Origin: Paenibacillus profundus
GTDB lineage: Bacteria; Bacillota; Bacilli; Paenibacillales; Paenibacillaceae
Reading direction: 5' to 3'
Assembly (NCBI RefSeq): GCF_021369635.1
Contig: NZ_JAJNBZ010000003.1
Span: 68,653-124,070 of the forward strand
Length of the DNA stretch: 55,418 bases
Positions 44,012-52,273 of the stretch are shown here, one piece after another (within the stretch, counting starts at the first letter, position 1; each line of letters starts with the position of its first letter). Below the pieces are notes generated by a model, which saw only the letters and a list, made by a program, of their open reading frames with translations, did not search any database and was not told the origin of the DNA. Both the position numbers and the translations under genes were made by a program.

Positions 44012-45913
44012 TCAGGATTTGAGGAGCCGGAGTCCGTTCAATATAACTAATATAGTGCTTCCTTCATGACCGACTACTCCAAGCGGAAGCGGAACGCCGA
44101 ACACGAAATTCGTAATAATTAATGCCGAGATGACTACAGAAGCAAAAATGATATTTTGCTTAACAATCGACTGCGTTCTTCTTCCAAGTAAAATAGCGTG
44201 CTTAATATTATCCAGATCATCATTCATCAGCACCATGTCCGCCGTTTCCAGAGCTGCATCGCTGCCGGTTGCCCCCATGGCAATGCCAACGGAGGCGGCT
44301 GCAAGTGCGGGAGCGTCATTCACGCCGTCCCCTACCATAGCGACTTCGCCGTATTGAGCCTTCAGCTTCTTCACGATATCCAATTTATCCTCCGGCATCA
44401 GCTCGGCGAATACCAATTCGATATCGGCTTCCTTCGCAATAGCCGCAGCCGTCTGCTCCTGATCACCAGTCAGCATTGCCACTTGGATGCCGATCCGCTT
44501 CAACTGTTGCACCATTACTTTCGCTTGCGGACGGATGCGATCTTGCAGTGCGATAATGCCGGCAATCTCTTCTTCTCGCTGAACGACGATGACCGTCTTG
44601 CCTTGCTGCTGCAGGCTGCGCACCACGCCGTGCACATCATTCTCTTCATCCGCCGGCATAATAAATTTCGGTTTGCCGACGCGCCAGCGCATGCCACCCA
44701 TGCGCGCCGCGATGCCCAGCCCTGTCAATGCTTGATAGTCGGTCGGACGCATCCATGCATCATCGAAGTCATCTTCGCTTCGGCACGCATCGGCCTTCTG
44801 CACGATTGCCTTAGCAATGGGATGCGTCGATAACGTTTCAAGCGCAGCCGTCGCCTGAAGCAGCTCGTGCTCACACAGACCGGCATACGGAACAACATCT
44901 GTAACCGACAATTCTCCCTTTGTTAACGTGCCAGTCTTATCAAAGGCAATCACTTTAATACGCGAGATATGATCCAAATGCGCCCCGCCTTTAAACAGCA
45001 TGCCTTTGCGGGCGCTATTCGAGATAGCCGACAATGTCGCCGGCATAATCGAAGCGACTAGAGCGCACGGCGATGCGACGACGAGAAATACCATGGCACG
45101 GTAGAACACGTCCTCCCACAATACTCCGAAGAGCAAGAACGGGACGAAAATGAGCGCGAGCGTTGCCAATATAATGACTTTGGCATAGATGCGTTCGAAC
45201 TTCTCGATGAACCGCTGCGATTTCGGCATTTCGCTTTGCGCTTCCTGAACGAGGCGAATGATTTTGGAAAAGAGGGTGGAATCGCTGCTCTGCGTCACTT
45301 CCACATATAACACCCCTTGGCCGTTCACCGTACCCGCGAACACCTCATCACCCCGAACTTTATCGACAGGGAGACTCTCCCCGGTAATGGAGGCTTGATT
45401 TACAGCCGAACTTCCTTCCGTTATCATCCCGTCAGCCGGAATACGTTCTCCTGGTCTAACTAATATCAGATCGCCAATTTGCAGCTCTTCCACTGGAACG
45501 TTCACTTCTTCACCGTTCCGCAGCACGTTCGCATGCTCGGGCTTCAGTTCCATCAGCGCGGATATATCGCGGGAGCTTCGATTCATCGTGAATGTCTCCA
45601 ACGCACCGCTCAGAGCGAAGATAAAAATCAGCACGGCGCCTTCCGACCAATACCCGATGCTGGCCGCACCAACCGCAGCCGCGATCATTAGCAGGTTGAC
45701 ATCCAAATCCTTGTCTCGGACCAGCGTAACAATCCCGTCCTTTAACTTTAACCAGCCTCCGCTAACATAAGCTAACAGGTAGAAAGAGACAGACCATATT
45801 TCCGACACCGTTCCGGTAACTAAAGCCAGTAAAATAAAGATTAAGGTGCCTGCAGCTGCGAGAGCCTCACCATATTTTTCACACCACAATTGGATTGTTG
45901 TTCGTTTCATCAT
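44012..45913 (-). CDS. P1B-4-type heavy-metal efflux ATPase (PfeT/ZosA/FrvA-like)
   Basis: A 633-residue P-type ATPase lacking an N-terminal metal-binding domain. It has TGES (about 178), the membrane Ser-Pro-Cys motif in VVASPCALVASIMPATL (about 280), phosphorylation Asp in FDKTGTLTKG (about 326), GDGVNDAPALAAA (about 529) and a last-helix GHEGSTILVILNGLRL. SPC with HEGS/GT defines the P1B-4 group, which includes the ferrous-iron exporters PfeT (ZosA) of Bacillus subtilis and FrvA of Listeria. Fe(II) export is the best guess; Zn or Co is possible. ATG 45913 follows AAGGAGGATATTACAGTT. A Fur-family box lies just upstream of the ribosome site, and the neighbour is a divergent Mn importer. Confidence 0.9.
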   Translation of the reverse strand: MMKRTTIQLWCEKYGEALAAAGTLIFILLALVTGTVSEIWSVSFYLLAYVSGGWLKLKDGIVTLVRDKDLDVNLLMIAAAVGAASIGYWSEGAVLIFIFALSGALETFTMNRSSRDISALMELKPEHANVLRNGEEVNVPVEELQIGDLILVRPGERIPADGMITEGSSAVNQASITGESLPVDKVRGDEVFAGTVNGQGVLYVEVTQSSDSTLFSKIIRLVQEAQSEMPKSQRFIEKFERIYAKVIILATLALIFVPFLLFGVLWEDVFYRAMVFLVVASPCALVASIMPATLSAISNSARKGMLFKGGAHLDHISRIKVIAFDKTGTLTKGELSVTDVVPYAGLCEHELLQATAALETLSTHPIAKAIVQKADACRSEDDFDDAWMRPTDYQALTGLGIAARMGGMRWRVGKPKFIMPADEENDVHGVVRSLQQQGKTVIVVQREEEIAGIIALQDRIRPQAKVMVQQLKRIGIQVAMLTGDQEQTAAAIAKEADIELVFAELMPEDKLDIVKKLKAQYGEVAMVGDGVNDAPALAAASVGIAMGATGSDAALETADMVLMNDDLDNIKHAILLGRRTQSIVKQNIIFASVVISALIITNFVFGVPLPLGVVGHEGSTILVILNGLRLLKS

Positions 45914-45934
45914 AACTGTAATATCCTCCTTCAT

Positions 45935-45949
45935 TGATAATGACTATCG
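45935..45949. promoter_or_regulatory. Fur-family operator upstream of the P1B-4 ATPase
   Basis: TGATAAT-G-ACTATCG matches the 7-1-7 Fur-family consensus TGATAAT-N-ATTATCA at 12 of 14 arm positions. It sits five bases before the ribosome site of the ATPase gene, so binding would block the transcript. Fur rather than Zur is suggested by the half-site; PerR cannot be excluded. Confidence 0.6.
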
Positions 45950-45973
45950 TTGTTAACCCCCTAAAAATGCGAC

Positions 45974-46000
45974 ATGCTGTTCCCGTGAAGGGAACAGCAT
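45974..46000 (-). promoter_or_regulatory. Perfect hairpin in the ATPase leader
   Basis: ATGCTGTTCCC-GTGAA-GGGAACAGCAT is an 11-bp perfect inverted repeat. In the direction of the ATPase it is followed by GTCGCATTTTTAGG, so it could be a weak terminator/attenuator, or it may end an upstream transcript. Confidence 0.45.
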
Positions 46001-46039
46001 ACATTGAGAATGAGATTAATTTTCACCGCAGTCATTTTT

Positions 46040-46055
46040 TTTGAGTAGAGGAAAC
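46040..46055. promoter_or_regulatory. Second, weaker MntR-like box
   Basis: TTTGAGTAGAGGAAAC keeps TTTG and AGGAAAC of the Bacillus MntR consensus TTTGCCTTAAGGAAAC but differs in the middle. It is nearer the ATPase side of the divergent region. Confidence 0.35.
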
Positions 46056-46108
46056 TTTTCTATACTTATTATAATCTGCAATCGAGAAAATGTGAACAAA
46101 AGATTATT

Positions 46109-46124
46109 TTTGCCTCAAGGAAAC
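46109..46124. promoter_or_regulatory. MntR-like operator upstream of mntH
   Basis: TTTGCCTCAAGGAAAC differs at one position from the Bacillus subtilis MntR box TTTGCCTTAAGGAAAC (recalled from the literature). A TATAAT follows at 46160-46165. It predicts manganese repression of the downstream Nramp gene. Confidence 0.7.
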
Positions 46125-46223
46125 ATTATTCGCCTGATGCAAACTCGTTAGTTGGGGAGTATAATATTTATATAGGTATAACATATACTTTATCTCGATA
46201 CAGCTAGAAAGAAGGGTTATACT

Positions 46224-47576
46224 ATGAAGCCGTATGCTAATGATGAACCAACGGCTGACGTTCAAGACGGATGGAAGCAACAGCGGGATGAGCCTAGTCT
46301 TCCCGAAGCGTATAAATCAATGCCGGTACCGAAGAAGGGCAGCTTCTTCCGGAAGTTTCTCGCATTTGTCGGTCCGGGCTACCTCATCGCCGTCGGTTAT
46401 ATGGATCCCGGGAACTGGGCAACCGATATTGCAGGCGGCGCGCAATTTAATTACACGCTCTTATCCGTCATTTTGATATCAAATCTGATGGCCATGCTGC
46501 TGCAATCATTGTCTGCACGACTCGGAATTGCAACGGGGAGAGATCTGGCGCAAGCCTGTCACGACCACTACAGCAAGCCGGTCAATTTCGCGTTATGGAT
46601 TCTGTGTGAGTTGGCAATCGCGGCCTGCGATCTGGCGGAGATTATCGGTTCGGCGATCGCGCTGCAGCTGTTGTTCGGACTTCCCCTTATTATCGGGGTC
46701 ATTATTACATCATTGGATATTCTGATCGTGATGCTGCTGCAGAACAAAGGATTTCGATATGTTGAAGTTATCATCGTTGTTCTGATTGCTACGATTATGA
46801 TGTGCTTCGGCACAGAGCTTATTTTGTCCAGACCCGACGTTCAAGAAGTGCTGCACGGATTCATTCCTAGTGCCGAGATTGTGAAAAATCCGGCAATGCT
46901 ATACATTGCGCTCGGTATTCTCGGGGCAACCGTCATGCCCCACAATTTGTATTTACACTCATCGATCGTACAGACACGGAACTATGAAGAGTCTTACGAG
47001 GGCAAGAAATCGGCGATTCGGTTCGCAACGCTCGATTCAACGATTGCGTTGATGCTGGCCATGTTCGTCAATGCCGCTATTTTGATTTTGTCGGCCGCTA
47101 CATTCTATACGAGTGGACATACCGAGATTGCGGAAATACAGGATGCGTATCAAATGCTGACGCCGCTGCTCGGTACGGGCATGGCAAGCGTGTTATTCGC
47201 TGTAGCGCTGCTCGCTTCCGGCCAGAGCTCGACCTTGACTGGAACCCTCGCTGGGCAAATCGTCATGGAAGGCTTTCTGCAAATTCGATTAAAGCCTTGG
47301 GTGCGCCGCCTCATTACGCGTCTTATCGCCATCGTGCCTACGGTCATCGTCATCGCCATTTACGGAGAGCAAGGAACGGCAGAACTGCTCATATTGAGTC
47401 AAGTTATTCTATCGCTGCAATTATCGTTTGCGGTCTTTCCGCTCATCCGGTTCACGAGCGATAAGAAAAAGATGGGAGCTTTCGTATCCCCACTCTGGAT
47501 GAACAGTCTCGCTTGGATAGCCGGCATCATTATTGCAGGCTTGAATCTCTATTTGCTTGTAAGAACATTGATGTAG
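46224..47576 (+). CDS. mntH: Nramp family Mn(II) transporter
   Basis: A 450-residue proton-coupled divalent metal importer with about 11 helices. A hydrophilic 40-residue cytoplasmic start is followed by [21 protein letters not shown] (metal-binding DPGN at 61-64) and, in helix 6, [14 protein letters not shown] (MPH about 238). [19 protein letters not shown] is the conserved transport signature. ATG 46224 follows AGAAAGAAGGG. An MntR-like box lies 100 bases upstream. It is divergent from the P1B-4 ATPase, a logical pairing because Mn uptake and Fe efflux together protect against iron and peroxide stress. Confidence 0.95.
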   Translation: MKPYANDEPTADVQDGWKQQRDEPSLPEAYKSMPVPKKGSFFRKFLAFVGPGYLIAVGYMDPGNWATDIAGGAQFNYTLLSVILISNLMAMLLQSLSARLGIATGRDLAQACHDHYSKPVNFALWILCELAIAACDLAEIIGSAIALQLLFGLPLIIGVIITSLDILIVMLLQNKGFRYVEVIIVVLIATIMMCFGTELILSRPDVQEVLHGFIPSAEIVKNPAMLYIALGILGATVMPHNLYLHSSIVQTRNYEESYEGKKSAIRFATLDSTIALMLAMFVNAAILILSAATFYTSGHTEIAEIQDAYQMLTPLLGTGMASVLFAVALLASGQSSTLTGTLAGQIVMEGFLQIRLKPWVRRLITRLIAIVPTVIVIAIYGEQGTAELLILSQVILSLQLSFAVFPLIRFTSDKKKMGAFVSPLWMNSLAWIAGIIIAGLNLYLLVRTLM

Positions 47577-47577
47577 A

Positions 47578-47612
47578 GGAGGTTGTTCAAAAAGATCCTT
47601 TTTTGAACTCCT
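47578..47612 (+). repeat. Dispersed palindromic repeat, copy C
   Basis: GAGGTTGTTCAAAAAGATCC, TTTTTTGAACTCCTA, directly after the mntH stop. It shares GGTTGTTCAAAAAG and TTTTTGAAC with copies A and B; the loop and right flank differ. Confidence 0.65.
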
Positions 47613-47623
47613 ATTAAAACATA

Positions 47624-47669
47624 AAAGGCTGCTTCCCAATCGAACCGCGATTAGGGGGCAGCCTTTGCC
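47624..47669. terminator. Bidirectional terminator between mntH and the PadR operon
   Basis: AAAGGCTGC (47624-47632) pairs with GCAGCCTTT (47658-47666); internal CCC...GGG and TC...GA extend the stem. Both genes converge on it. Confidence 0.8.
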
Positions 47670-47673
47670 TGTA

Positions 47674-47934
47674 TCATGAACCGAGACGGAAGATGCGCTT
47701 CTTGCCCGGCTGGAGCCGCATGATGATTTCAGCCGCACGGAGCCGAACCTCTTCCTGATCGGAATCAAGCATTTCCCGCAGCACGAAAAGCGCCTTGTCA
47801 CGCAAATCGTTCAACCCCGTTTCTGCCGGGAGCCATTTCGTCTGTCCCAGCATCCGCATGTGACGCGACTGACGTTCTACCTGTCCTTGCTCCATCTCAA
47901 TAAGCTTCTCGACGGAATAATAATCATGCTGCAC
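47674..47934 (-). CDS. Small hypothetical protein of the PadR-DUF4097 operon
   Basis: An 86-residue soluble protein (MQHDYYSVEKLIEMEQGQVE...) with a basic C-terminus. The second half (DLRDKALFVLREMLDSDQEE-VRLRAAEIIMRL) looks like a helical pair resembling one HEAT-type repeat. No family is recognised. GTG 47934 follows GAGGAGTGA with six bases; GTG 47943 overlaps it. It is the last gene of the operon, 21 bases past the DUF4097 gene. Confidence 0.65.
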   Translation of the reverse strand: MQHDYYSVEKLIEMEQGQVERQSRHMRMLGQTKWLPAETGLNDLRDKALFVLREMLDSDQEEVRLRAAEIIMRLQPGKKRIFRLGS

Positions 47935-47955
47935 GTACTTCACTCCTCATTCTTC

Positions 47956-49293
47956 TTAATCCATTTTTACGTTGACGTCTCCGACCTTCGTGGATAATCT
48001 GACGAGCGGACCGCCTTCTCCGATGCCGCCTTCGAAAAAGCCATCCGATCCTTTTCGCCGTTGCAGCAGAGGCACGTTGAGCGACAAGTCTCCTAACAGG
48101 GCAGACGCTTCCAACTGCATTTGACGAATGGAGGACGCAAGGCGGGCATCAATGCTGCCGGCGACGTTGTCGATGTAACATGCGCCGGTATCGGGACCTA
48201 TGGCACAGCGGATGTCCCCGCTCTTCACGTCCACTCGCAGCGTGCCGCAGATGTCCTGCACGGCCACATCGCCCGAAGCCGAAGCCGCTTCCACATCAGC
48301 CGCGATACGTACCAGCTTCACGTCACCGGAGGCAGTGCTGCAGCTCCAATTCACGCCACGTCCATCCCGTACGTTCAAGTCTCCAGACAGCAGTTCCATC
48401 ACGAGCTCTCCCGCTTCAACATCTTCCAACTCCATATCTCCAGATGTGGACTTGAGGTGAGCCCGTTGCGCCGCCACGTTCTCCATCGCTAAATCTCCCG
48501 ATAGCGCCTCGGCCTCCAGTACACCGAAGCGGCAATTCTCCATCTCCACATCCCCTGACTTAGCGTCTATACGCAGCAGTCCGATCGAGCTGTTCTCGAT
48601 GCTTGCGTCGCCGGAATTCACTTGGATATGCAGCTGTTCGTTCTGCAAATACCGCAGCTTCACATCACCCGAGTTGGAATGAAGCCGCATGCTGCCGCGG
48701 AACGATTGCGGCACACGGACATGCAGATCGGCGCCGGCCGATGAGATGAACGAAAAGAATCGCTTCGCTCCGGTTCTGCGCAGCATGACCTTAATGTTGT
48801 AGGTATCGTGGCTAATTTCCTCTATCACCTCATATTGCTCCGGGTCGGAACTATCGAATCGGTAAGCAAAGGTATCGCCGTCATACGATTCGGTAAAAAC
48901 GTCCGCCATGTCGGTCATGATGTTCGCCGCATGAATCGCCGCTCCCACATGCCCGTATGCTAGATCCCGCTCTGGTGAGCTGTGCCCAAAGTTCGGCAAA
49001 TCGAAGTTCAAACCGCCCGCTTGAAATGGTTCTTTCCGCTCACCAGATTCGGGCTTTTCTTCACCGGAACCGCCCGATGGAGCCGCATGTGGGCGATACT
49101 GCTCGATGATCTCGTCTGCAATCGACTGAACGCTCCCAAGCGAGCGCACGATTTCCTCATCCGTTTTGCCCATTTCACGCGCCTCTTCGAAATGCGTTTC
49201 GAAATCTGACATTATTTCCTTGCGTTCGGAATCCGGGATTCCCTCCAACAACCGTTCCAGCTTCACTAAAAATTCCAGTCTCTGCATGCTCAT
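47956..49293 (-). CDS. HAAS-DUF4097 domain protein
   Basis: A 445-residue protein. The N-terminal HAAS/DUF1700 helical domain (QRLEFLVKLERLLEGIPDSERKE...GKTDEEIVRSLGSVQSIADEIIE, residues 1-70) is followed by a proline/glycine/glutamate linker. A long DUF4097 right-handed beta-helix then follows, with many repeats of the form L-x-x-x-S-G-D-[VILM] (KSGDVEMEN, LSGDLAMEN, TSGDMELED, LSGDLNVRD, ASGDVKLVR, KSGDIRC). HAAS proteins are thought to pair with PadR-type regulators in envelope sensing. No transmembrane segment is evident. ATG 49293 overlaps the padR stop (ATGA), so translation is coupled. Confidence 0.88.
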   Translation of the reverse strand: MSMQRLEFLVKLERLLEGIPDSERKEIMSDFETHFEEAREMGKTDEEIVRSLGSVQSIADEIIEQYRPHAAPSGGSGEEKPESGERKEPFQAGGLNFDLPNFGHSSPERDLAYGHVGAAIHAANIMTDMADVFTESYDGDTFAYRFDSSDPEQYEVIEEISHDTYNIKVMLRRTGAKRFFSFISSAGADLHVRVPQSFRGSMRLHSNSGDVKLRYLQNEQLHIQVNSGDASIENSSIGLLRIDAKSGDVEMENCRFGVLEAEALSGDLAMENVAAQRAHLKSTSGDMELEDVEAGELVMELLSGDLNVRDGRGVNWSCSTASGDVKLVRIAADVEAASASGDVAVQDICGTLRVDVKSGDIRCAIGPDTGACYIDNVAGSIDARLASSIRQMQLEASALLGDLSLNVPLLQRRKGSDGFFEGGIGEGGPLVRLSTKVGDVNVKMD

Positions 49294-49610
49294 GCTTTCA
49301 TGACCTCCATAATAATTTCATCCACGCCTTCCGAGAAGCGGCTCCATTCTGCCATCATCTCGCGCATGTAAGTCTCGCCCGTCTCGGTCAGCTTGTAATA
49401 TTTTCGGGACGGCCCTTCCGGCGACTCTTTCAAATACGTCGAAAAATAACCTTCCTGCGTCAGTCTGCGCAACAGAGGATACATCGTGCCTTCTGCCACG
49501 AGGAACTTCTCTGAAATGCGATGAACGAGTTCGTAGCCGTAGCGGTCTTGTTCATAGGTCAGCACAAGCACACATAGCTCCAAGGCCCCTTTCTTGAATT
49601 GAACGTTCAA
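49290..49610 (-). CDS. PadR family transcriptional regulator
   Basis: A 106-residue winged-helix regulator: FKKGALELCVLVLTYEQDRYGYELV, LVAEGTMYPLLRRLTQEGYF and the wing ESPEGPSRKYYKLTETGETY, then a dimerisation helix. It probably represses its own operon. TTG 49610 follows AAAGGAGGCG by six bases. The gene heads padR-HAAS/DUF4097-hypothetical. A weak dyad AGTA-N8-TACT (49680-49695), with the 8-bp centre typical of PadR sites, lies about 75 bases upstream. Confidence 0.9.
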   Translation of the reverse strand: MNVQFKKGALELCVLVLTYEQDRYGYELVHRISEKFLVAEGTMYPLLRRLTQEGYFSTYLKESPEGPSRKYYKLTETGETYMREMMAEWSRFSEGVDEIIMEVMKA

Positions 49611-49740
49611 CCGTTTCGCCTCCTTTCACATCTATTTCAACTTATCTGGTCAATAGTTCCATGGCTTGTTGTTCTACATAGTAACACACACTACTGTACA
49701 ATACAAGGTACCTTTCTAAACTAAAATCCATTTGCATAAT

Positions 49741-49785
49741 TTCTAAGTGCATAAATACTAAGTGCCTAAATTCTAGGTTTAATTG
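49741..49785. repeat. Three 15-bp tandem repeats in the padR/ywaF intergenic region
   Basis: TTCTAAGTGCATAAA, TACTAAGTGCCTAAA and a decayed TTCTAGGTTTAATTG follow one another. Direct repeats of this length between divergent genes could be binding sites. Confidence 0.5.
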
Positions 49786-49876
49786 CAAAGCGCCCCCTTC
49801 TGTCATCAAAATTAAAGCGTGACGATTTTCCTCGGTGTGGTATAATAAATCCAGTTTTTATATGGAGGATCTTCCC

Positions 49877-50620
49877 ATGGTTCGACTATTCGATATACAA
49901 GCTTCGGCCCTGTTCACTGCCTATTCTCCTACTCATCTCTTCGTCCTGGCCCTGTTCGCCTGCTCTATCTTGTGTCTATATACGTTCCGGAACAGTCTGC
50001 GGGAGAAACGAGCGGGGAACATCGTCCGCTTCAGTCTGGTGACAGTACTCGTGCTGTCCGAGCTGTCGTTGAATGTGTGGTACATCTGGCATGGGCAATA
50101 CGACGTGAAGGATACGCTGCCGCTTGAACTGTGCACCATATCGTTATATCTGTCAGTTGCCATGCTCATCTGGAAAAGCCGGCGCTTGTTCCAGATCGTA
50201 TACTTCGTTGGAATTGGCGGAGCCTTGCAGGCCTTGCTCACCCCAGCGCTTGATTATGACTATCCTCATTTCCGATTCATCGAGTTTTTTGCGGCGCATA
50301 TCGCTATTATTTTGGCTGTGCTGTACATGCTCTGGGTGGAAGGATACCGTCCTACCCTCAAATCTGTATTCGCTGCCATGGGCTTTCTCAATCTGCTCCT
50401 TGTTGCAGTCGGCACCGTGAACGCAATGACCGGCGGCAATTACATGTTCCTCGCCCGCAAGCCTGAGACGGCCTCGCTTCTGGATGTGCTTGGACCGTAT
50501 CCATGGTATTTGCTGTCGCTGGAGGTTGTCGCATGCTTGGTGTTCTTGCTCATGTACCTGCCATTTGCCATCTCTGCGCGAGTTCGGCAAGTGCAGCCTC
50601 AGGAGACGGGCTATGATTAA
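49877..50620 (+). CDS. YwaF/TIGR02206 family integral membrane protein
   Basis: A 247-residue protein with six predicted helices. The family signature is visible in SPTHLFVLALFACSILCLY, LSLNVWYIWHGQYDVKDTLPLELCTISLYL, FVGIGGALQALLTPALDYDYPHFRFIEFFAAHIAII and NYMFLARKPETASLLDVLGPYPWYLLSLE. Function is unknown. ATG 49877 (MVRLFDIQ) follows TATGGAGGATCTTCCC; a longer in-frame start has no ribosome site. Divergent from padR. Confidence 0.88.
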   Translation: MVRLFDIQASALFTAYSPTHLFVLALFACSILCLYTFRNSLREKRAGNIVRFSLVTVLVLSELSLNVWYIWHGQYDVKDTLPLELCTISLYLSVAMLIWKSRRLFQIVYFVGIGGALQALLTPALDYDYPHFRFIEFFAAHIAIILAVLYMLWVEGYRPTLKSVFAAMGFLNLLLVAVGTVNAMTGGNYMFLARKPETASLLDVLGPYPWYLLSLEVVACLVFLLMYLPFAISARVRQVQPQETGYD

Positions 50621-50833
50621 TCGCAGTGCTTCACATACCGACGGACTGGCAACCGCAGATCTATGACAATCACGAGCGGGAGTCAGCAGCAGCCTCACTA
50701 TATACTGACCGGGATACATGCATTTTTCTGACAAACACGCCCAGAGTCACGTTGATCTTTCGGTACGGGGGGATATCGAGCTATTTTGAGTTATTAATAG
50801 ATATATTGAGAAGGACAAGGAGGTATGGTGCAG

Positions 50834-51073
50834 ATGAACAATCCAAATGAACTATTAAGAAGCTTAAAATCGTTGTCTGGGCCTTTTCCGCCCTTTGATG
50901 TGACACGACTGCCGGAAAGTCCTGGGGCGCTGTTCCTGCAATGGCTGAATCTAGCGATTAAGAATGAAGTGAAGGAGCCTCATGCAATGACGCTCACGTC
51001 CGTATTCAATATCACTTATGCGACGACGGGCAGTGGAGACATTCCTTGCTCTGGCCGTGAGGCTGCTGCTTGA
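50834..51073 (+). pseudogene. Truncated pyridoxamine 5'-phosphate oxidase (pdxH) remnant
   Basis: The first 53 residues (MNNPNELLRSLKSLSGPFPP...ESPGALFLQWLNLAIKNEVK-EPHAMTL) are the N-terminus of PNP oxidase, which makes pyridoxal 5'-phosphate. After HAMTL the homology ends at about 50995, before the flavin-binding core, and 26 unrelated residues lead to a stop. A deletion or insertion joined foreign DNA here. The ribosome site AAGGAGG remains intact. In another frame (51015-51161) a 47-residue stretch reading ETFLALAVRLLLESIDIFFY looks protein-like but is unassigned. Confidence 0.75.
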
Positions 51074-51196
51074 AAGTATTGACATTTTCTTTTATCACCT
51101 AAAAGGAGCCGAGGAGCCATCCACCCCCATTCCCGAAGATGCCCCTATAGAACCGGATTGAAATCAAGAGAGGCCCTTATGCCAGGTTATAACATC

Positions 51197-51236
51197 AAAA
51201 AACCGGACTCTTCATTTCATAAAGGAGTCCGATTTT
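51197..51236 (-). terminator. Terminator of the SDR gene
   Basis: CGGACTC (51204-51210) pairs with GAGTCCG (51225-51231), extended by TT/AA pairs; on the reverse strand TTTTTTGATG follows. Confidence 0.8.
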
Positions 51237-51271
51237 CTGGTAGAACTCATACAACTAACGTGCCCGTTCAT

Positions 51272-52036
51272 TTATAGATGAGATCCGCCACTTGCATCAA
51301 TCAATTGCCCGGTTACCCAACGGCTGTCCGATGAGGCAAGAAAGGCGGCAATATCCGCCACATCTTCAGGCTCCCCCCACCTGTTGAAGGTGGAAAGACC
51401 AGCGGCATATTTCTGTCCATTGGGATCTTGCAACGTCCCGGCATTCATCTCTGTATTAATAATGCCAGGCAGGATAGCGTTCACCGTAATATTACGGCTC
51501 CCAAGTTGCTTAGCCAAGACGTGCGTAAGTGTGTTGACCGCACCCTTCGATATGCTGTAGGTGAAAACAGTAGGGGAGGCCACTCGTGTAACAAACGATG
51601 AGATATTGATAATACGGCCTTCATCTTTCAGGCGCGGCAAGGCTTGCTGGGTAACAAAAAACGGTGCTTTGACATTAATGTCCATGACCTCGTCAAAAGA
51701 TTCTTCCGTTGCCTCTTCAACGGTTAGAATTTGCCCGATTCCAGCGTTATTCACAAGAATATCAAACCGATTATCGCCTGTACGTTTCCGAAGGGCTTCA
51801 TCCAATGTCGCATATAAATCACGAATGCCGTTAAGGGCATTTAAGTCAGCACCGATCGTGAATGCGGAACCTCCACTTTGTTGAATCTTATGAACCACTT
51901 CCTCTGCTTCATTTTGTCTTTTTCCATAGTGCACGGCGACGAATGCGCCATCCTGTGCTAGACGTAACGCAATGCCACGACCAATCCCCCGGCTTGCACC
52001 GGTTACTAAAGCGATTTTACCCTTCAACTTACTCAT
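51272..52036 (-). CDS. SDR family NAD(P)-dependent oxidoreductase
   Basis: A 254-residue classical short-chain dehydrogenase: TGASRGIG at residues 12-19, NNAG, catalytic Ser in ISSFVTR, YSISK (Tyr and Lys about 159-163) and PGIINTEMNAG. The VAVHYGKR after the second strand has a basic residue, suggesting NADP preference. Substrate unknown; FabG-like or glucose dehydrogenase-like enzymes are the nearest types. ATG 52036 (MSKLKGK) follows GGAGATGAGGGC; an upstream in-frame ATG is less well supported. Confidence 0.92.
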   Translation of the reverse strand: MSKLKGKIALVTGASRGIGRGIALRLAQDGAFVAVHYGKRQNEAEEVVHKIQQSGGSAFTIGADLNALNGIRDLYATLDEALRKRTGDNRFDILVNNAGIGQILTVEEATEESFDEVMDINVKAPFFVTQQALPRLKDEGRIINISSFVTRVASPTVFTYSISKGAVNTLTHVLAKQLGSRNITVNAILPGIINTEMNAGTLQDPNGQKYAAGLSTFNRWGEPEDVADIAAFLASSDSRWVTGQLIDASGGSHL

Positions 52037-52176
52037 GCCCTCATCTCCTTGTTTGGAATTCATGTTTAGTTATAGCACAAGGTGATGTTTGAAATGTTGC
52101 TCTCTCATTCGGAATTCATGTTTGTCGTTCAGAGGGAGTCACTGAGAGAGCGGTCTTAAAGGTACACAAAATCCAC

Positions 52177-52218
52177 AAAAGCCGTTCCCAGTCGCAGCAC
52201 GACGATGAGAACGGCTTT
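52177..52218 (-). terminator. Terminator of the MFS gene
   Basis: AAAGCCGTTC pairs with GAACGGCTTT over a 22-base loop; on the reverse strand TTTTGTGG follows. Confidence 0.75.
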
Positions 52219-52273
52219 GATATCAGATTTGAATATAACGGAATGAACCTTCTGCATGCGATGAGCGCTCGCC

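Noticed and set aside
44198..44833. 211-codon forward frame opposite the P1B-4 ATPase
   Set aside because: Overlaps the conserved ATPase catalytic domain in antisense and is His-rich shadow sequence.
46140..46200. yybP-ykoY manganese riboswitch before mntH
   Set aside because: Only GGGGAGTA resembles the motif; the remaining conserved segments are missing and an MntR box explains manganese control.
50626..50850. 74-codon forward frame before the pdxH remnant
   Set aside because: It overlaps the pdxH ribosome site and start and has no domain or start signal.
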